A DNA stretch of 64,000 nt from assembly GCA_032622095.1 (NCBI GenBank), contig CP136061.1, forward strand, positions 84,170,324 through 84,234,323. Reading direction: 5' to 3'. This DNA comes from Siphonodentalium dalli (taxonomy: Eukaryota; Mollusca; Scaphopoda; Gadilida; Siphonodentaliidae). A model generated the notes under the pieces. It was not told the origin of the DNA. It worked only from the letters and a program-made list of their open reading frames with translations, and made no database searches. Below, piece after piece: positions 10,971 through 24,600 of the stretch. Position numbers and translations under genes: made by a program. Position 1 is the first letter of the stretch. The number at the start of each line of letters is the position of its first letter.

Positions 10971-13900
10971 CTGTCAAATATAAAATATACATGTATTATA
11001 TTTTCAGTTACTTTTTCAGTCATGCCCACTATATCAATGTAAGGATGCATGTATATTATTTTCAGCTACTTTTTCCTGTCATCCCCACTATTACCCTGTT
11101 AGGATGTTCATCCACTCTTAGCACTCTGTTACATGTATGACGTTATTTTGTTTGCGTTTTTTCTGTATCCTTGTGCAATAATTTAATGGAGAAGTCTGGT
11201 CAAATTGTAGATTAGACCAAGTATTCTAGGTCCACAACAGTTTGGGATATCGGTTGGGGTGATGCTGTTTTTGGACAGAGTCCCACCCCGTTGATCTTCT
11301 ATAACAGGCGTTCATTCAAAAGACATACCACATGTAAACATGGAGCCCAGACATTCACGTAAACCCATTCGCCTGACATGACCACGATGGTATATCATCA
11401 TATTAGAACAAGAGCATCGCTAGGGCGTGGCAAAATACGCCCTTTAGCCATTTCGAATTGTACTATCGCAAAATAAGATAATATTTTGAGCTTACATTTG
11501 AAGAAAATCTGATATACCCTTAATTTCAATGCCAAAATGTGGTCAAATTCTAAGTCGAAAAATGGCCATAACTCATGTAAAAATAATTAGACAGAACCTA
11601 TATTCAAACTTGGCCTATAGTTTTAGCTGGGAAATACACATACCAGCTTTGGTTCAGCTCAATAATCAAAACTGGAGTTATCGGTCGGAAACCAAAATGT
11701 TATGAAATTGGTCAAATTCTAAGTTGAAAAAGGGCCGTAACTCATGTAAAAATAACTGGACGGAACCCATATTCGAACTTGGCCTGTATCTTTAGCTGGG
11801 AAATGCACATACCAACTTTGGTTCAGATCAAACTAGAGGTGTGACTGTCCCAATGGGACTACGGATACCCCCCTTTTTTAAAAATACTAAGATGTTTGAC
11901 ATGTCAGTAAACATTTAGTTAAAATAATGAAATAACAGTTCCCATTGCAGGTGTACAACCATAACCCTAATCTTAAACCTATTGACCGAAAATTGTAGGA
12001 ATAAAAGCTTGGACAAAATTATGTATGTTGCGAAATAAATTCTAAGTCGAAAATGGGGAATAACTCCACACAAAAAATGTCGGACAGACGTCATAATTGC
12101 AGGTGCACAGGTTCCCATGGTACTAAATATCAGTGCCAAGATTAAAAAACATTGACCGAAAAATGTAGGAATAAAAGCTCGGACAAAATTATGCATGTTG
12201 CAAAAAAAAATTCTAAGTTGAAAAAGGGGGATAACTCCACCAAAAAATGTCGGACAGATGTCATAATCGCAGATGCACAAGTTCCAATGGTACTAAATAT
12301 CTGTGCCACGTTTTAAAAAAATTGACCAAAAAATGTAGGAATAAAAGCTCGGACAAAAGTATACATGCTGCGAAAATTTTCTAAGTCGAAAAAGGGGGGA
12401 TAACTCCCAAAAAAAAGAGTCCAACAGACGTCATAATCGCAGGTGCACAGGTTCCCATGGTGGTTGATGTCTGTGCCAAGTTTCACGGAAATTGATCAAA
12501 AAACGACTGAGAAAAACTCCGGACAAATTTGTGTCCACGGACGGACGGACGACGGACGGACGGACAAGCTGACTCCAGTATACCCCCCCTAACTTCGTTG
12601 CAGGGGGTATAATAATTCAAACTGGAGTTATCGATCGGAAACCAAAAATGTTAACAGACGGTCAAATTTTTAGCTGGGAAATACACATACCAACTTTGGT
12701 TCAGATCAAATAATCCAAACTGGAGTTATCGGTCGGAAACCAAAAATGTTAACAGACGGTCAAATTCTAAGTCAAAAAAGGGCCGTAACTCATGTAAAAA
12801 TAATTGGACGGAACCCATATTCGAACTTGGCCTGTATCTTTAGCTGGGAAATACACATACCAACTTTGGTTCAGATCAAATAATCCAAACTGGAGTTATC
12901 GATCGGAAACCAAAATTGTTAACGGACGGACGGCTCGACAGACGGCTCGACGGACGGACGGACGGACTGATAACATAATACGACCTTTTTTCAAAAAGGG
13001 CGTATAAAAAGGTATAGTGATGTTACGGTCATTTAATGTCTTGTTTACATGCATTTTCCATAGCGCAACAAATCAAAATTCTCTGGAAAACTAGTTGTTT
13101 TTTTTACTAACATAACTCGTTGTTTTTACATTTAACTGACCACTGATATATACATGTTTGATATCATCATGCTTGGGAAAGGCTGCCCTCTATGTTCATA
13201 TATGCAAAGCTTCCATTTGACCTAATCCTAAGACATACAAGCAATATAACTCCCACCCATGATTCTGGGCATAACATCCGTTATAGAAAAGCAACGGAGT
13301 GGGACTCGGTCCAATAAAAGCATCATCCCAACCGATAATCCAAGAAGACTTGGTCTAGTTGTAGATTTGCAGAGTTTCCGCTACCATGGCAGGCTGGCCG
13401 TCGAGCATCCACATTCCACTCCCCAACCGTGACTTTGTATTTAGCCACAAAATGGCCAAAGACTGTGCTCAACCACCATTTTCCCCACGAAGGTCAAACA
13501 CCGACACCGACTATTAACAAGTCGCAAGGAATCATAAACTTGATGCCTGAATAAGACGTGATCAGCAGCACAAACAACGTCAATAGTTGTCTACACTCTC
13601 TTATTAAAACTAGCCCAAGGTTTCATTAAGTCAACACTCTAGAGTCTACAGTACTTAAATTGATTTAAGAGATGAACGGGGAATCCTCAGCTCGCAACAG
13701 CTCATTAATATTCGAGTTTCAAAATAGGCACTGTTTACTGTTTTGATTGACGTGCCCGTATGTGTTTAATATTGTTAATAACAATAGGCGTAACCCGTAA
13801 ACAGAATAGCTGAATTGTCTTTTAATATTTTTGTGGATAAATAAGCCTGAAATAGTGTGTCTGTCATTTGCAGAATGAGGTCCCCAGAGGGTGAATTTAG

Positions 13901-16900
13901 TGATGCTAGCATCACCAAATTCACCCTCTGGGGACCTCATTCTGCAAATGACAGACACACTATCTCAAGGCTTGTGGATAAATAAGCTTTGTAGAATATT
14001 CTCTTGTTCTAGTTTCAGTGAATCAATGCCTATTTGATGAAATAAATTCTTAATTTCAATGTCGAGAATTTTTATTTTGCCAAAATCAGCCATTTTGTTG
14101 TCGTAAGGCCATCACTTCCACTTTCCATAATACTTATTTCTAGCTACATTGGGCAGGAATTGTGAATAAGTGACAAATTGTGAATAATTATTGGTTTTGC
14201 AGGAAGCTATTGATTTGTCGAGCAACGCATTCTTCGATGCGCAAGTAATTTCATAGGGGCGATTCATCACGTATGAAATAATTTATTCCATGGGAGACCG
14301 TAAGTTGATTGAAATGAAACATGGTGTAGTTATAACAAGACTGTTGTCTACAGAGTCCTTGGTAATGCTTAGTCAGTGAAAGTCAAACCCGATATTGTGA
14401 AAATAATAGGACTAATTGATGGCAATTGGCCTGTTAATCATATTTTGTTTACAAACGAAGCGAGTCTCTCCACATCTCACATGCAGTCACTGTTACCATC
14501 CAGGATACAAGATTGGAAACTGACAAGGTGCTTCAAGTGTATTTGAGGAAAAATAGCTACATTGTTAGTAGATAAATATGTGTTATATACACAATGTGTT
14601 TGTACCGATTCATGTATCATGAAAACGAATCATGAATCGGTACAAACACATTGTGTATATAACACGTTTATCTACCATTCGTGTGACAGAATCTACTACA
14701 CAAATTAGTTTAGGAGTTTTTTAAATAACAAAATCGTTGGAGCTTTCTTGAGTAAGTTCTCCCAAAATGCAAATGTAAGTGTCACATCATTATCTTGATT
14801 TGCTAAATTCTCCCAACCTGCAAGTTTACGCGAATATGCCTAACGGAAATTGAATTCAATTCTCTTGCACCTGCATTTTTATAATAATTATATAATAAAT
14901 ACTCCAACAAATATGTATTAGTTAATTTGTTATATGTTTTACCACAATACCCACGAAGAGGTTTTAATTTCTCACGCGATTGATGTGATGTCAATTCATT
15001 CATGATTTTGACCAGTCATGCGTGCCTTATACCGCAACTGCAGTAATGATACAGATGTCTATATCGCCAATTCGTTATCGCCAATTTTATCAGTGAATTT
15101 CATAGGAAATTGTAGATGAATTGAATGATTACCTGATCTTTCTCTGTCTTTTCATCAGATCCATATCTCCTCTTTATCTTTTCTTTAATAAAAAGACCCT
15201 TTACCAGCTTTTTCCAGTTAACGTAAACACGCTGCTCTCTCTTCTACAAGATAAAGATATTATCATAAACACGCTGCTCTCTCTTTTACAAAAATAATAA
15301 TGGTCGTTTGTTAAACTTATTATCTGAACATTTCCTAAAGGAACTACTCATCAATGAGTATTTAGTATAGAAAGGATTATATCAATTAAGACATCTCTTA
15401 TTCTGAGTTAGATATTTGCAATTTGCTTGCCTGCTGTGACAAGTAGAAATATCAGAACATTTCGAGCGCTGGAGATATATGCCGTGTTATTTATACTTGA
15501 GCGCTGGAGATAAAGGCTGTGTCATTTATACTTGTGTCGAGCGTGGGAGATATATGCCGTGTCATTTATACTTGTGTCGAGCGTGGGAGATATATGCTGT
15601 CATTTTTACCTGTGCTTCTTTCTCAATCATTATCTGCTGTTCATCATCCCATGCTAACAACAGAGCTTCTTTATTCTCTTCACAAACGACCCAACCATCA
15701 AACCTAGAATAGATAACAAACATCAAACATCTGTCCCCACAAACGACCCAACCATCAAACACAAACCACCCAACCATCAAACACAAACCACCCAACCATC
15801 AAACACAAACCACCCAACCATCAAACACAAACCACCCAACCATCAAACACAAACCACCCAACCATCAAACACAAACGACCCAACCATCAAACACAAACGA
15901 CCCAACCATCAACCTACAACTAATCATTAGCATAGCTCTGTCCCCACAAACCACCCAACCATCAAACCTACAACTAATCATTAGCATAGCTCTGTCCCCA
16001 CAAACCACCCAACCATCAAACCTACAACTAATCATTAGCATAGCTCTGTCCCCACAAACCACCCAACCATCAAACCTACAACTAATCATTAGCATAGCTC
16101 TGTCCCCACAAACCACCCAACCATCAAACCTACAACTAATCATTAGCATAGCTCTGTCCCCACAAACCACCCAACCATCAAACCTACAACTAATCATTAG
16201 CATAGCTCTGTCCCCACAAACCACCCAACCATCAAACCTACAACTAATCATTAGCATAGCTCTGTCCCCACAAACCACCCAACCATCAAACCTACAACTA
16301 ATCATTAGCATAGCTCTGTCCCCACAAACCACCCAACCATCAAACCTACAACTAATCATTAGCATAGCTCTGTCCCCACAAACCACCCAACCATCAAACC
16401 TACAACTAATCATTAGCATAGCTGTCCCCACAAACCACCCAACCATCAAACCTACAACTAATCATTAGCATAGCTCTGCTCAGAAAAGAGCTGTTAAAGT
16501 GACACAAGGACTTCGAAGTTGGTTCATGTGAATATGATAAATTTTTATAACAGTCTATAAAACTATCAACAACTACATTTAAAAATAAATAAATTTTGTT
16601 CTAATGTTTATTATTATCACTTTACCGGACGTTTTCCAGGGCATTAAAACACCATAATTACCGAGGTGCATTAACCGGAAGCGGGCGTTAATGAAACAAA
16701 TTAATGAACCCGCGGCCCGCATCCGGTTTGGGAAAAATGGTTTTGGACTCCACCTCGAATATGTATCCTATTTTCGTGTTATTATATATAGACACCCCGT
16801 ACAGTTCTGATCACTTAAGGGACCGCAGTCACCATGGTTGTCAGAAATATTTTATCAGAAATAAGCAGATGAGAAAATAGGTTCCCAATAAACTGAATAC

Positions 16901-19900
16901 ATGTATTAAGTTTGTGAACTCTCAGTTTGGAGTGAAGGCTTGCTTCTTGGACTGAGGGGTGCAAGCGGCTTAGTTCACCCAATGTGTTCAGTTCAACAGC
17001 TGCGCAGACATGCAACTGTCACCTTGGCGTTCTTATATATTGTTTGTGAAATGGAACAGAAATTGTTAATTATTGCTTCCGTACAACTTTTGGCCTTAAA
17101 TAACAGTACATGTGAGGGGTAATAATAGTAACAAGTGCACCGCTGGGTGGAGGTAACGCCCCCGACTGTACAATCAGAGAAACTTTCTGGTTAAGCGCTA
17201 TAAAAATGCCACATGTTGTTCTATATTAGCTTCAAATTTGGTCTGGTGCCACAAAAATAGAAGGAAAACTGAATTTTCTAAAAAAAAAACTGAATTTTTA
17301 AGTCGAAAAAGGGTCATAACTCTCACAAAAGTTATCCGATTGAACCGAAATTTTACCTTGACCTGTATTGCGATATTGGTAATACACAAAAAAACGGGTT
17401 TTGCAAATAAACAATCCAAAATCAAGTTATCATCTGGAAACCAAAAAAAGTAGCAGAAAACCTGAATTTTCTAAGTCCAAAAGTTATGGGGAAATCTTGT
17501 CCTCCCGGCTGGTCTATTAGCATACCAAAGATCAACTGAATTGAGTTAGCGAAACCAAAGTTATGAGTTGAAACGTTCGTACGGACGGAAGGACGGTACT
17601 ACCCACATTGAGCCCTATTGTGGTAATTTTGTTATGTGGTACTTTTTTCTCCCAAACGAACCTTAAGTGGGACTACAAATTGTGTTAGTCCAAGTGGACT
17701 TCATGTGGTATTCCACCCAGATTTTTTTTCTTTTGCAACAAAAATTACTGGCAATTACTGAATAAGCAAGAATGAATCAAATAAAACACAAACAATATAA
17801 GGAATTGCTTAATACTTTACAGATAATGTGGTACCATATGTCCTAAGATAATGTGGTACGCTATGTACCAAGGTAAGGTGGTACCCTACGTCCTTTAGTC
17901 AATACATTGAAAAATACATCCATTTAACCCTTTGAATACTGGATACTCAATAATGAGTAGGTGCTGGTTCTCATTAACTTATGTGTAAGGATGTTGAGAT
18001 AATAAGTTCAACAAACAACAATGGGTGGTTTGTTAAACTTATTTTCTCAACATCCTTACAAATGAAAGAATGAGAATCCATTTTAGAAAATTCATGATTT
18101 TTTCTGTCTGCGTCTGCTCATATATTATCAGAACATCCCTACAAATGAACAATGGATAATTCCAATGTATACATTTAGCACTCGATGTAGATTCCATTCA
18201 GTAAACAAAGGGTTAATTTGACACATTTAAATACCGACTTATGTTCTAAGATAATGTGGTAACCTACATCCCAAGATATTAATGTGGTAATATGTCCTAA
18301 GATCATGTGTCGCCATTTATCCAGAGATAACATATAAGATAATGTGGTAACCTACATCCCAAGATATTAATGTGGTATCATATGTCCTAAGATCATGTGT
18401 CGCCATTTATCCCGAGATAACAAATAAGATAATGTGGTAACCTACATCCCAAGATATTAATGTGGTAATATATGTCCTAAGATCATGTGTTGCCATTTAT
18501 CCCGAGATAACAAATAAGATAATGTGGTAACCTACATCCCAAGATATTAATGTGGTAATATATGTCCTAAGATCATGTGTCGCAATTTATCCCGAGATAA
18601 CATATAAGATAATGTGGTAACCTACATCCCAAGATATTAATGTGGTAATATATGTCCTAAGATCATGTGTCGCCATTTATCCCGAGATAACATATAAGAT
18701 AATGTGGTAACCTACATCCCAAGATATTAATGTGGTAATATATGTCCTAAGATCATGTGTCGCAATTTATCCCGAGATAACATATAAGATAATGTGATAA
18801 CCTACATCCCAAGATATTAATGTGGTAATATATGTCCTAAGATCATGTGTCGCCATTTATCCCGAGATAACATATAAGATAATGTGGTAACCAACATCCC
18901 AAGATATTAATGTGGTAATATATGTCCTAAGATCATGTGTCGCCATTTATCCAGAGATAACAAATAAGATAACGTGGTAACCTACATCCAAAGATATTAA
19001 TGTGGTAATATATGTCCTAATCATGTAATAATAATAATAATAATACAAGTGCACCGCTGGGCGGAGGTAACGCCCCCGACTGTACAATCAGAAAAAGTTT
19101 CTGGTTAAGCGCTATAAAAATGCCACATGTTGTTCTATATTAGCTTCAAATTTGGTCTGGTGCCACAAAAATAGAAGGAAAACTGAATTTTCTAAAAAAA
19201 AAACTGAATTTTTTAAGTCGAAAAAGGGTCATAACTCTCACAACAATTATCCGATTGAACCGAAATTTTACCTTGACCTGTGTTGCGATATTGGTAATAC
19301 ACAAAAAAACGGGTTTTGCAAATAAACAATCCAAAATCAAGTTATCATCTGGAAACCAAAAAAAGTAGCAGAAAACTGAATTTTCTAAGTCCAAAAAGGG
19401 GCGTAACTCTGGAACAAATGGGCGGACGAAACCACGGCTATGGGGAAATCTTGTCCCCCCCTGGCTGGTCTATTGGCATACCAAAGATCAACTGAATTGA
19501 ATTAGCGAAACCAAAGTTATGAGTTGAAACGTTCGTATGCCACAGAAAACTGAATTTTCTAAGTCCAAAAAGGGGCGTAACTCTGGAAAAAATGGGCGGA
19601 CGAAACCGCAGTTATGGGGAAATCTTGTCCCCCGGCTGGTCTATTAGCATACCAAAGATCAACCGAATTGAGTTAGCGAAACCAAAGTTATGAGTTGAAA
19701 CGTTCGTACGGACAGATGGACGGAAGGACGGACGGACGGACGGACGGACGGAGAGCTCCACTATATACCCCCAAATCTCCATCGGAGATCGGGGGCATAA
19801 TAAAGGTTTATAGTCACGACTCCACAAATGTGCTCTCGGACTTAACAATATACACATAAAACATATGCAACACAATACAAATATACAACATAAACTGCGG

Positions 19901-21633
19901 CTATTTCTTCACTTTAGGCAATGTGGGCCGAAGACCAAATGCCACTTCAAACAGGTGGGTTTTAAGTGCTGATTCAAAATCATTTATGTTTTGTGGAATC
20001 CTCAAGTGATCAGGAAGTAGATCCCACAGCTTTGGGCCAGCCACGCCGCATGTAACCAGATCCCCAAGTTTATAGACAAGTTGATTTGCCTTGGCGGACC
20101 TGATCTGACGGGCTGATAGCGCTGAATGAGATCCGACAAGTACGATGGTGCCAGATTATTTGAACACTTATAAGTGAAAAGCAAGACCTTAAAATGGATC
20201 CTCTGCTCAACGGAAAGCCAGTGTAATTTAGCTAGAATTGGAGTGATGTTATCAAATTTCTTTGTTTTGGTAACAATCCTAGCAGCACAGTTTTGTACAA
20301 GCTGAAGTTTCCGAATAAGGTATGTGTTGCAACCAAATAAAAGTGAGTTACAGTCTATACGGCTTGTGACAAATGCATGTACGAGTTGTTTGGCCGTCTC
20401 TTCGTCGACCACATTTCGCACCCTGCTGATAGTGCTCAGGTGATAATATGCCAATCTGCAAGCTTGCATTACATGCGCCTCCGCAGATAGATTGTCATCC
20501 ACCATATACCCCAGGTTGCCGACCATAGTCGACTTAGAGACTATCTGATTCTCCAAGCACAATATCGTGGGTAGTTGCTTTTTGCAACTGATACGGTAAC
20601 CCGATATATATCAGTTCAGTTTTGTCAGGATTCAACTTAAGGAAATTATCAGTCATCCAGATTTTAATATCGGATACACAGTGCTCTAGGGATTCTCTGG
20701 CTGGAATATCACAACCAGGGTTGAAATGAACGTAGAGTTGGGAATAACCATTTATCCCAAGATAACAAATAAGATGTGACATGGACATGGCCTCGTATTG
20801 CCCTCATGGAGTGACGTCCATATCCAATTTCGGGCCGAACACTCAGATATTAGATATGGACTCCAGGAGAGTGACATGAGGCCATGGACCATGTCACCCG
20901 TACGGAAAATGGATACCCTATAATATATTGGACAATTACAACAATACATGTAAATTACATCTGACACAGAAATGTTTTATATCTTGTTTGACAGGGCTAA
21001 GGACAAAGCTCAAGCAAGATATGATTATAAAATAGATAATGTGGTATCCAACGCCCCAGATAATGTGGTACTGCATGTCCTGAAATAGGATGTGTCCTAC
21101 ATACTCAAAACAATGCACTTTTCACATTTGGCATATGAACTACTTTCGGAGTATCTGGGATAATTACGGTACATACCGGTATATGGAATAGAATAGAATA
21201 GAATATTTTATTTGACCACGCGAACAATGGACCCTCGCGTGTATCAATAGAACACAATATTACAAGTTACAAGAATAAAATGAAATTAACATATTACATA
21301 GTTATATAATGATCAGGCCAGTTGGCAAATTGTATGACAAAACCAATCAAAATGAGAAGTTGCGCATATAGATTGCATGGATATGTTAACATAAACCAGA
21401 TAGCCTACATGCATTATGATAATGAAAGCATGGTGAAATATCATCAATACCGGTATGTGGTTTTTTAAATGTATTTGTTTATTTAGTTATCTTTTTATAC
21501 CACACTATTATGTATTTCACTCATTATATACTACAGTACCGGTAGCCAGTTAAAGCGGTTTTCAATGCAATTATTTTGCATTATAAAGTTTCAACACGTG
21601 TCCGGAGCAGGATGCTCTATCTGTAGAATTTTG

Positions 21634-21668
<35 letters not shown>

Positions 21669-24600
21669 TAGGCACATGCCCCCCTGGCTATGCGCCTGAA
21701 CAATTGTATATATGCGAGTAATAATATACATTATGTGTATCATATGGTTCGCCAGTACTGTCACGTTTTTGAGCGAACTGTCGCCCATACAAATCGGTTA
21801 CCTAATACTCTGCATGTTGGGTATAGAGTCTACACGATAATTCTCCATTGTACCGTTATCCAATCAAAATCGTCCTTGTATACGTTGTTTGAGGAAGATC
21901 GTCTTTATTTAATGGTAAAGGCATTGTTTACATTAAAAATACTAGTCGAATCAAAGATAACGATGCCGGTAATTGTCTCAATTAACTAACATATTTCCAA
22001 TAATTTTATTATATATTGACCAACAGTCGTTCGGAAAAAGGGCATCACCCGTTTTCGAACTAAGTATCGACTGAAGCAAAAGTTTTTCATTGTTGATTAA
22101 ATATCCTACAGCCCGATCGTTCTGTCAGCAGCCGAATCGATCTGTCAGCATATCGATTCTAAGGTCTTCCTGACCTGTTCTAGACATGATAGTCACACAA
22201 AAATGTTTTTATATTCTACTTCACTTTACTTGGGCCAAGTTAGGGCGAATTTCATTCTACTTAGGTCTTGGAACGTGATCTTGATAAGAAAAAATGCAGA
22301 AAATTGTTTTTTGAAAGAAACAAATTTTGATTTATTTTTGTCAACAAAAACTTTTGAAAAAGTAAAATAAACGAAAGAAATTGCTCCCTGGAATAACCGT
22401 TTATATTTTACACACCACATGACATTAAACATCTTGAATCAGTGTACCTGTAAGCACGAAACAGTTCTGAGATGTAGCCTATGCTAAAAAATTCAAATCC
22501 ACAAACGAAGGCATGCCTTTTACAAAAGGTGTGCTCGATTGAGTTTCTGTCTACCGGTGCCAACCGGTGCACAAAAAATAAAGTCCCAATGTTTATATTA
22601 AAAGATACGATAGGAAGGTCAATATTGAAACAGATAATTGACTTCAAACGTATAACATGGCTTCTAAATGTTAATGCAAGGGCATAATAATTATGAAACA
22701 TCGCCTTCACCCCAAACACGAATAATACAATACCAATATACAGAAGTCATGTCTAAATTTATCATAAATTTTACCACGAATTATCGAAAACTGGAGTCGT
22801 CCGCACACTTCACAGTAGCGTTATTTTCAGTGAAGAAAACAAAATCGAAATATAATGAAATGATTAGGTCTTATCTATATGCTTCACACAGTCTTTGTAA
22901 AGCTTTTTAATATATAAAGTACGAAGTATTGGTGTTTACATTTGAACCTTATTTGACACAATCCACGTCCATGTGTGCCTTATGGATCCTTATGTGGTAC
23001 CTATTTTTGGCCGCCATTTTGTCGATCCCAAAAATAAAATCTCGGAGCATATCTCGCGGCAAAATCTCGCGGTATTTCCCGCCGGCAATCGTCGTTATAG
23101 TCTCATGAGTTACTTCCCTTCAATCCGTCCGATCCGTACGTCTTATGATAAAGACGTACGTCTTGATATCCGGACTAATGTGGTATTTTTTTTCTGCGAC
23201 GGACTCTGACCACATTGAGACGTTCTGGACAAAATTATAATGTGGTTTACCACATAAACCCAAAATACCACATAAGGCACACTTGGACGCAGATTGTACA
23301 ACATAAGGTTCAAATGTAAACGCGGACGGACGGAAGGACGGACGGACGGAGGGCTCCACTATATACCCCCAAATCTCCATCGGAGATCGGGGGCATATTA
23401 TCAAGCTTTACGGTTTTATTAACGGCCCTCCATGAATTATTAACAGCCCTCTGGCCTATTAACGGCCCTTGACTGGTTAAAACCTTAGGGGCATGTTATA
23501 ACTCAAAACTATCACCAAGTATTCATAGTAATAATTTTGATGCCCATGAAAAACGTAATATTCCCTGGCACTAAACCTACAATATAAGTCTGTTAAAGAA
23601 TATAAGAAAAAATTATTAAAATTGTAAAAAATTGTAAAAAATAATAACAAATGATGAAAAATTGTTCGGCCAATGCATTCTCTTATATATGCGAGGCGAC
23701 CTATGGTTGACTCGCATATATAAGAGAATGCATTGGCACAGGGTATATGGGTTGATAAAAAAATCGGACTTGGCACTGAAAGGGTTAAAGTGGCATTACA
23801 GATCAAATTCAGGTTAGTCCAATAAGATACCAACAAAGTTCAATCAAAATTTGACAATAAATGTTACAAAAGGTCAAATTATTGAAACATAATCTGAAAA
23901 TAATATTTAGACTAAGATATTTGAACTTACAACACCATCGGTGATGTTTGTTGGCAAATCATTTTAACAGTTTTGTTACCATTTTAAACAATGGTTTAAA
24001 CATATGAAATGTCATTATTGAAGAATGAATATAAGGAAAACATTTCTCCATGATTTTCTCAGTGGTGATTTTTTTTAACAGACTTTTATCATTTTTGCAT
24101 TCTCATAAAAGCAGCTGATACGATTGTAGAATGCTAAAATTGATTCTCGCAAATTTTGAAGGATTTAAAGTCTGTTGACTTAAGGTGGGTAAAGCCATGA
24201 TGTAAAATCATATCCAATCATCGCCTAGTTATGACATCTGTGATGTAAATCAAATCAATCATCATTACATTGGGTGGGTGAATCCATGATGTAAACCACA
24301 TCCAATCATTGCCTAGATATGACTTACATTGGGTGGGTGAAGCCATGATGTAAACCACATCCAATCATTGCCTAGTTATGACTTACATTGGGTGGGTGAA
24401 TCCATGATGTAAACCACATCCAATCATTGCCTAGTTATGACTTACATTGGGTGGGTGAATCCATGATGTAAATCAAATCCAATCATCGCCTCGGCACAGT
24501 CAACACCAAGCTTCTTAGCAACCTTCTTTAGTCCAGGCACTGAAAAGTTTAAATGAAAATTCAAACAGTTGAAAGATCCTATAATATATTCTTAGATTGT

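Larger units (their letters stand above)
11190..13375. mobile_element. 2.2-kb element with ~120-bp inverted ends, containing nested repeats
   Basis: The stretch at about 11195-11320 (attagaccaagtattct, gatatcggttggggtgatgc, gagtcccaccccgttg) recurs inverted and about 80 percent similar at about 13250-13375. Between the arms lies a modular repeat (11408-13014) that itself hosts another (11834-12612). Target duplication not determined. Confidence 0.7.

Noticed and set aside
15865..16449. 194-codon minus-strand ORF with 18-residue repeats
   Set aside because: It is the 54-bp exon 15 acceptor array read through; the AG and intron-like part are in every unit, and the frame does not reach the true exon.
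18240..19026. CRISPR-like array (90-bp regular repeat)
   Set aside because: No repeat/spacer alternation; whole units are identical, and the context is an animal intron.
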